Source: Prevotella sp.
GTDB taxonomy: Bacteria; Bacteroidota; Bacteroidia; Bacteroidales; Bacteroidaceae
Length of the DNA: 64,000 nucleotides
Direction: 5' to 3'
Assembly (NCBI GenBank): GCA_017645645.1
Contig: JAGCOB010000008.1
Span: 1 to 64,000 of the forward strand
In this document: positions 59,047 to 64,000 of the stretch, piece after piece
How the letters are laid out: the number at the start of each line of letters is the position of its first letter
Numbering within the stretch: position 1 is the first letter of the stretch
Notes under the pieces: model-generated
The model's input: only the letters and a program-made list of their open reading frames with translations
Told to the model about the DNA's origin: nothing
Database searches by the model: none
Made by a program: the position numbers and the translations under genes

Positions 59047-59739
59047 ATGAAGAAGATCGTAGTATTGACTGGTGCAGGAATGTCGGTGGAGAGTGGATTG
59101 AAGACTTTCCGTGATGCTGACGGCTTATGGGAGAACTATCCCGTGGCAAAGGTGGCAACTCATGAGGGATGGGAGGCTGATCCGACATTAGTGACAAACT
59201 TTTATAATATGCTGCGCAAGAAATGCATAGGCACACAGCCCAACGAGGGACATCGTCTTGTAGCAAAACTGGAAGAGAAATATGATGTGACGGTGGTGAC
59301 CCAGAATGTTGACAATCTCCATGAGATGGCAGGCTCGTCAAAGGTCATCCACCTGCACGGCGAACTGATGAAGGTGTGTTCCAGTCGGGATGTCGATGAT
59401 CCCCGTTACCAGATTACCCTGACCCCGGAGAATTGTGAGGTGGAGCCTGGTACGAAGGCTGGTGATGGTTCTTTGCTTCGTCCTTTCATCGTGTTCTTCG
59501 GTGAGGGAGTGCCTATGATTAGTGTTGCTGCTGAGGAAGCCCAGCAGGCGGACATCTTCATCATCATCGGTACGTCATTGGCTGTCTATCCTGCCGCCGG
59601 ACTCATCCACTATGTCCGCCCGGGAGTTCCTGTATACCTCATCGACCCCAACCCCATTTCTGCAGGCAGTAATGTCAAACAGATCCAGAAGGGTGCCAGT
59701 GAGGGCATGAAGGAACTCTCCGCCTTGTTGATGCAATAG
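59047..59739 (+). CDS. Sirtuin-type NAD-dependent deacylase, no zinc cysteines
   Basis: The product has 230 residues. It has GAGMSVESGLKTFRDADGLW, TQNVDNLHEMAG, catalytic His in VIHLHGEL near 103, FFGEGVP and GTSLAVYPAAGL. The zinc module of typical CobB enzymes (two CxxC pairs) is replaced by CSSRDVDDPRYQITLTPENC-like sequence with only two Cys. I recall this short, zinc-less form as typical of Bacteroidetes. It is cytoplasmic and removes acyl groups from lysine. Confidence 0.9.
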   Translation: MKKIVVLTGAGMSVESGLKTFRDADGLWENYPVAKVATHEGWEADPTLVTNFYNMLRKKCIGTQPNEGHRLVAKLEEKYDVTVVTQNVDNLHEMAGSSKVIHLHGELMKVCSSRDVDDPRYQITLTPENCEVEPGTKAGDGSLLRPFIVFFGEGVPMISVAAEEAQQADIFIIIGTSLAVYPAAGLIHYVRPGVPVYLIDPNPISAGSNVKQIQKGASEGMKELSALLMQ

Positions 59740-61107
59740 TTATTGAAGATCCTTATTGATCAATTCCAGAAGTTTGTCAACGGCTTCTTCTTCAGGGATG
59801 TTCTTCTCTACGCATACTTTCTGCTTGTAGAGACTGATTTTGCCACGCCCTGCTCCTACATAGCCATAGTCGGCATCTGCCATCTCACCAGGACCGTTGA
59901 CGATGCACCCCATGATACCAATCTTCAGACCTACCAGATGACTGGTGGCTGCCTTGATCTTGGCAATGGTTTCTTGGAGGTTATAGAGTGTTCTGCCGCA
60001 ACCAGGACAAGAAATATACTCTGTCTTGGTGAACTTCACTCTTGCGGCCTGCAGAATGTTGTCGGCGAGTTCAATAAGACGTGCCTCTTCGAAGGACGCA
60101 TTACGAATACTCAATTTCGTAGCTTTCTTATCGATGAGTAAGGCACCCACTGCCATAGCAGCTTTCAGTTGCAGTGTTTCCCAATCAGGGGCATCAAGGG
60201 TGAGGATGATGGTATCGTCCTTGATATTGGCTTCTGCTTGAGCACGTAGGGCAGTACACTCTTCTATCATATCTACCAGTTTGCGAGCCACTGGAATCTC
60301 GTATTCTGGCTCTTCAGAAAGAGACACACGGATGGTATCTCCGATGCCCTCCGTCAACAAGGCTCCAATGCCCACAGCACTTTTGATGCGTCCGTCTTCA
60401 CCTTCTCCTGCTTCTGTAACTCCAAGATGGAGTGGATAGTGCATATCCTCCTTGTCCATCGTCTTGACCAACAGGCGCACGGTTGTGACCATTACAACCG
60501 TATTCGAAGCCTTGATACTGATGACGATATCGTTGAAGTCTTCGCGCTTACAGATACGCAGGAACTCCATACAGCTCTCCACGATGCCCTCTGGCGTATC
60601 ACCATAGCGTGACATGATACGGTCGGAAAGAGAACCGTGGTTCACACCGATGCGGATGGCGGTATGATGCTCCTTGCAGATATTCAGGAAGGGGATGAGT
60701 TTCGCTTCTATCTTCTTCAGTTCCTCTGCATATTCCTCATCCGTGTATTCCAAATGCTTGAAGACACGCCCTGGATCGACATAGTTACCAGGATTGATGC
60801 GTACTTTCTCGCAATATTGGGCTGCCACATCAGCCACATGAGCTGTGAAATGCACGTCGGCAACAAGGGGTGTCATATAACCGTCTTCCTTCAGTCGTGC
60901 CGAGATATTCTTCATGTTCTCCGCCTCACGGGTACCTTGGGTAGTGAAACGAACCAGTTCGCCACCAGCGTCGATGATGCGTTTCGCCTGTGCTACACAG
61001 CCTTCTGTATCGTTGGTATCAACGGTTGCCATCGACTGGATGCGGATGGGATTGTCACCTCCGATGGCGATATTGCCCACGTGGGTGATAGTGGTTTTTC
61101 TTCTCAT
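59740..61107 (-). CDS. ispG: 4-hydroxy-3-methylbut-2-enyl diphosphate synthase IspG
   Basis: The product has 455 residues. The TIM barrel part (RIQSMATVDTNDTEG; VADVHFTAHVA; RIGVNHGSLSDRIM) and the C-terminal 4Fe-4S domain (CPGCGRTLYN with Cys 367 and 370; MGCIVNGPGE with Cys 401 and Glu 408) are present. Bacteroidetes and plant enzymes usually carry a large insert of about 200-250 residues between them (about 600-650 residues in all); here it is only about 70-80 residues. It acts in the MEP isoprenoid pathway. purE lies directly upstream. Confidence 0.93.
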   Translation of the reverse strand: MRRKTTITHVGNIAIGGDNPIRIQSMATVDTNDTEGCVAQAKRIIDAGGELVRFTTQGTREAENMKNISARLKEDGYMTPLVADVHFTAHVADVAAQYCEKVRINPGNYVDPGRVFKHLEYTDEEYAEELKKIEAKLIPFLNICKEHHTAIRIGVNHGSLSDRIMSRYGDTPEGIVESCMEFLRICKREDFNDIVISIKASNTVVMVTTVRLLVKTMDKEDMHYPLHLGVTEAGEGEDGRIKSAVGIGALLTEGIGDTIRVSLSEEPEYEIPVARKLVDMIEECTALRAQAEANIKDDTIILTLDAPDWETLQLKAAMAVGALLIDKKATKLSIRNASFEEARLIELADNILQAARVKFTKTEYISCPGCGRTLYNLQETIAKIKAATSHLVGLKIGIMGCIVNGPGEMADADYGYVGAGRGKISLYKQKVCVEKNIPEEEAVDKLLELINKDLQ

Positions 61108-61108
61108 A

Positions 61109-61615
61109 TTAGTTGGTCTTGAACTGGTATTTCACATCGGCAAGTTCCTTGTTGGCCTTCACAATCTTATCCTTCAGACTTGCCTTATAGTCGAAAAGTC
61201 GTTGGGCAATAGTCTCATCACATAACGCCAGCATTTCCACAGCAAGGATAGCGGCATTCTGGGCTCCATTCACACCAACAGTTGCCACAGGGATGCCCGG
61301 AGGCATCTGGATGATGCTGAGCATCGCATCGAGACCGTCAAGCATTCCCTTGATAGGCACTCCGATGACAGGTAATGTCGTTGAGGCTGCAATGACACCA
61401 GGTAGTGCGGCAGCCATACCGGCAGCAGCAATGATGACACGGATGCCACGACCTTTGGCATTACGGGCAAACTCCTCGACAGCCTCAGGGGTGCGGTGGG
61501 CTGAGAGGGCATTGACTTCAAACGGTACCTGCATATCATCTAAGAATTTACAGGCTTTCTCCATGACAGGCAGGTCACTGGTACTGCCCATGATAATACT
61601 GACAATTGGATTCAT
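61109..61615 (-). CDS. purE: N5-carboxyaminoimidazole ribonucleotide mutase
   Basis: The product has 168 residues. The class I PurE motifs are GSTSDLPVMEKA, SAHRTPEAVEEF (catalytic His) and AAGMAAALPGVIA. It acts in purine synthesis. The ispG gene starts 1 bp after its stop. Confidence 0.95.
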   Translation of the reverse strand: MNPIVSIIMGSTSDLPVMEKACKFLDDMQVPFEVNALSAHRTPEAVEEFARNAKGRGIRVIIAAAGMAAALPGVIAASTTLPVIGVPIKGMLDGLDAMLSIIQMPPGIPVATVGVNGAQNAAILAVEMLALCDETIAQRLFDYKASLKDKIVKANKELADVKYQFKTN

Positions 61616-61635
61616 ATTTCTTTCTTTTTTGAGTT

Positions 61636-62256
61636 TTATATAAAAAGGATGGCAAAGGCAGCACAGAAGAAGCCCACCCAGAAACCTCCGATGACTTGCG
61701 AGAGGGAGTGCTGACGGAGTATCATCCTACAGGTGCCCAAAATGCCTGCAACAAGGAATATCAGACATAACCACCATACAGGATTGAAACCCATATACTC
61801 AGCAAAGGCAAACAAGGCTCCTCCGACTCCTCCGATAGCTGCCGTGTGGGTAGAAATCTTCCACCAGACATTAATAAGGGCACAGATAATTTGTACCATT
61901 AGGGCGGCAATCAGGATAGAGATGATGAAATGGGGTAAATGAAGTCGCTCCATGATATAGATACAAGTGAAGTAGGAAACGATGGAAAGGACGTAAGGTA
62001 CCATACGACGCTTCCGTTGTCCCAGTTCAATGAGGCTCCAGCCTTGGTGGCGACGATAGAAATGAATTAACAGGGAGGGCAACAGGATGGTGAAGAGGTA
62101 TGCCATAATGAGTACCTGCAACTTATATGACCATGGGAAGATGTTCATATAACTGAAGGTAAACAAGGCTATCAACCCGATGATGGGAAGATAGAAAGGT
62201 GTGAAGAGTATACTGATGACCCTTGCAACCATTATAATCTGTTGTCTCTGCCTCAT
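61636..62256 (-). CDS. PAP2-superfamily-like membrane protein
   Basis: The product has 206 residues and about six membrane segments. The C-terminal part (HTAAIGGVGGALFAFAEYMG ... CRMILRQHSLSQVIGGFWVGF) matches the PAP2 C-terminal motif with conserved Arg, His and Gly. The N-terminal PAP2 signature is not obvious, so phosphatase activity is uncertain. It overlaps rpoN by 4 bp. Confidence 0.75.
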   Translation of the reverse strand: MRQRQQIIMVARVISILFTPFYLPIIGLIALFTFSYMNIFPWSYKLQVLIMAYLFTILLPSLLIHFYRRHQGWSLIELGQRKRRMVPYVLSIVSYFTCIYIMERLHLPHFIISILIAALMVQIICALINVWWKISTHTAAIGGVGGALFAFAEYMGFNPVWWLCLIFLVAGILGTCRMILRQHSLSQVIGGFWVGFFCAAFAILFI

Positions 62257-63752
62257 TTTCTTAGTCTTGCAATGGGTATGCCTAATTGTTCACGGTATTT
62301 GGCTACCGTACGACGGGCAATGGGGTATCCTTTCTCCGCGAGAAGCTTCCCCAAAGTTTCGTCGCTATATGGCTTCTGTCTGTCTTCTGTCTCAATAATA
62401 TCCTGTAAGGCAGCTTTAATCTCCCTTGTGGAGAGTTCGTCGCCTTCTGCCGTCACATAACCGTCACTGAAAAAATGGCGCAGAGGAAAGGTGCCCCAAC
62501 GGGTCTGAGCGTATTTGGAGTTGCTGACTCGTGAGATAGTACTCAAGTCAAGACCGGTCTTCTCTGCGATGTCCTTTAGGATCATCGGACGCAGCAAAGC
62601 CTCATCGCCTTCCTCAAAAAAACGGTGTTGCCATTGAATGATGGCTTTCATCGTCGCTGTCAGCGTATGCCGACGTACTTTGATGGCCTCGATGAATCCT
62701 TGGGCGGCATCCACCTTCTTCTTGGTATAGAGTAACGCTTCCTTCATCTGGCGGCTCATATTGTCCTTGTTGTTTTGATATTCACGCAAGGTATCTGTAA
62801 ACGACTGTGACACATGCAACTCAGGAATCTCTGCCGTGTTCAACTGGAAACTTACCGTTCCGTCGTCTTGTGTGTCCACAATAAAGTCGGGGGTAATCTG
62901 TTGCAGGGAATGTCCTACCGTCTCACCCAGGGATGCTCCTGGTTTCGGATTCAGTTTGCGCAACTCACCAATCAGGGTTTCTATCTGCAGATCATTCAAT
63001 TGCAGTGCCTGCTGGATTCGCTGCCAGTGTTTCTTGGTGAACGCCTCGAAATAGTCGTTGACGACACGCTCCATCAGATTGCGTAACTTAGAAGGCTCCC
63101 GGCGTTGTATTTGCAGTAGCAGACACTCTTGAAGGGAACGTCCGCCGATGCCTGCAGGGTCAAACTCCTGCAACAGGTGTAAAACCTGTTCGATCTCTTG
63201 TGGAGTGGCATCGATGGAATGGTAGATAGCAAGCTCGTCGCTGATGGTATCGAGAGACTTACGAAGCAGTCCGTCATCATCCAAAGAGCCAATCAGGTAT
63301 TCCATGATGTCACGCTGTCGTTCGTTTAAGTCAAGGACTCCCATCTGTTCTTTGAGTTGGTCATAGAACGACAGCGTCTCTCCATAGACCATCTCCTCCC
63401 GTTCCTCATGGGCAGCAACACCTCCCTGGTAGACAGGCAGTTCTTCGTCATCCCTGCCGATATTCTCCAAGGCAGCATCCAAAGCTGACTGCCTTTCGTC
63501 TTTTTCATAGTCATCGGAGGACTCAGAATTTTCTGAGAACTCGGAGTCCTCTGAGAACTCTGAATAATCTGAATCATCACCGGTTTTCAATTCCAAGGCA
63601 GGGTTATCGTCCATCTCTGCATTGACACGTTCGAGCAGTTGGGTAATGGGCAGTTCGATGAGTTGCGCCTGCAATAATTGTTGCTGCGTGATACTCTGCG
63701 TCTGTTTCAGTGCGAGGGTCTGTTGCTGTTCTTGTATCTGTTCCTGTGCCAT
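62253..63752 (-). CDS. rpoN: RNA polymerase sigma-54 factor
   Basis: The product has 499 residues. Region I is glutamine-rich (QQTLALKQTQSITQQQLLQAQLIELP), region II acidic, and region III ends with the RpoN box ARRTVAKYREQLG and the HTH region. It directs transcription from -24/-12 promoters with AAA+ activators. Seven 9-bp units (63514-63576) encode DSDYSEFSEDSEFSENSESS in region II, a naturally variable, acidic part. Confidence 0.95.
   Translation of the reverse strand: MAQEQIQEQQQTLALKQTQSITQQQLLQAQLIELPITQLLERVNAEMDDNPALELKTGDDSDYSEFSEDSEFSENSESSDDYEKDERQSALDAALENIGRDDEELPVYQGGVAAHEEREEMVYGETLSFYDQLKEQMGVLDLNERQRDIMEYLIGSLDDDGLLRKSLDTISDELAIYHSIDATPQEIEQVLHLLQEFDPAGIGGRSLQECLLLQIQRREPSKLRNLMERVVNDYFEAFTKKHWQRIQQALQLNDLQIETLIGELRKLNPKPGASLGETVGHSLQQITPDFIVDTQDDGTVSFQLNTAEIPELHVSQSFTDTLREYQNNKDNMSRQMKEALLYTKKKVDAAQGFIEAIKVRRHTLTATMKAIIQWQHRFFEEGDEALLRPMILKDIAEKTGLDLSTISRVSNSKYAQTRWGTFPLRHFFSDGYVTAEGDELSTREIKAALQDIIETEDRQKPYSDETLGKLLAEKGYPIARRTVAKYREQLGIPIARLRK
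63514..63576 (-). repeat. 9-bp repeat in rpoN
   Basis: Plus-strand units TCGGAGGAC, TCAGAATTT, TCTGAGAAC, TCGGAGTCC, TCTGAGAAC, TCTGAATAA, TCTGAATCA, encoding SE(N/F/D) tripeptides. The first unit is identical to the first unit in the VirE/VapE gene (10741). Confidence 0.9.
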
Positions 63753-64000
63753 TTACTTGAAATACTCTTTTAACTGTCTCGCATAGGAGGCAAGTTGTTC
63801 CGTGTCGCTATTCCCATAGTGTTGCCAGATCTCCCGACAGAAAGGATAAAGAGGACTCTCTGCAGGATCTTTGCGCTTGAGGTAGGGGTCACAGTGTTGG
63901 TAAAGGTTCATGATGTCGACAATCTCATGGGCAGGCATCTTCAGCTGTCGCCCCAGTTGTTGGATTTCTGGTGTCTCAGGTACCATCGTAATAGGGGTCA
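63753..64000 (-). CDS. Small helical protein of unknown function, 5' end uncertain
   Basis: From ATG 63986 it encodes 77 residues (VPETPEIQQLGRQLKMPAHE...YLKRKDPAESPLYPFC), but the frame stays open to the window edge, so it may be the C-terminus of a longer protein. No family is recognised. Its stop lies directly before the rpoN ATG, so the two are probably co-transcribed. Confidence 0.6.
   Translation of the reverse strand, partial: TPITMVPETPEIQQLGRQLKMPAHEIVDIMNLYQHCDPYLKRKDPAESPLYPFCREIWQHYGNSDTEQLASYARQLKEYFK

Overview
The window looks like a chromosomal segment of a Prevotella-like member of the Bacteroidales (Prevotellaceae). The evidence is the Bacteroidetes-type promoter TTTG-N19/20-TAnnTTTG ahead of many genes, the lack of clear Shine-Dalgarno sites, BspA-like and InlB-repeat surface proteins ending in WYDL.GR...KG.YI..GK, and lineage-typical families (DUF4254, DUF3108, DUF4294, TIGR04133-type radical SAM, BT4734-type VirE/VapE protein). 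No rRNA, tRNA, CRISPR array, transposase or integrase was seen. This is an inference from sequence features, not from a database search.

Layout. 1-9106: two convergent surface-protein loci, each a large repeat protein followed by a tiny MKKKLYIIP-type protein, with a secreted TPR-like protein between them. 9107-12290: a stand-alone primase/helicase (VirE-N/VapE) with a small HTH-like protein, surrounded by structured and repetitive DNA. 12291-19164: an operon of three overlapping dCache sensor genes plus an outer-membrane-type protein, preceded by an FMN-binding protein and an M16 peptidase. 19250-28162: a PfkB kinase, flavodiiron protein, TPR histidine kinase, lgt, ychF, rubredoxin, GT9, DUF4254 and pdxB. 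28358-30973: acpP-fabF-rnc. 31047-35300: GH3, Ig-like lipoprotein and DUF3108. 35303-39097: an aldo/keto reductase divergent from a membrane AraC-type regulator, then a small membrane protein and a secreted protein. 39547-48070: small ORFs, a Dna2-like nuclease-helicase, ABC ATPase plus CobD-like enzyme, a CE2-like esterase, ruvB and coaD. 48076-58944: an M28 peptidase, then a long minus-strand run from xpt and a nucleobase permease through a radical SAM/lipoprotein pair, three FKBP isomerases, an Lrp regulator, a C26-M19 fusion, ybeY and a TcdA-DUF4294 fusion. 59047-64000: a sirtuin, ispG, purE, a PAP2 protein, rpoN and a partial gene.

Three things stand out. (1) Short-unit repeats (7-bp and 9-bp, once 24-bp) lie inside many otherwise conserved genes, including coaD, pdxB, lgt, rpoN, an ABC ATPase, a helicase and a GT9 enzyme. 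The same unit families recur in unrelated genes and between genes. (2) The sensor operon steps from sensor only, to sensor-HAMP with a degenerate histidine box, to a complete kinase. (3) A radical SAM/SPASM enzyme is paired with a minimal coiled-coil lipoprotein. The tiny proteins coupled to the surface-protein genes, the structured leader of the VirE/VapE gene and the duplicated promoter ahead of the aldo/keto reductase also deserve attention.
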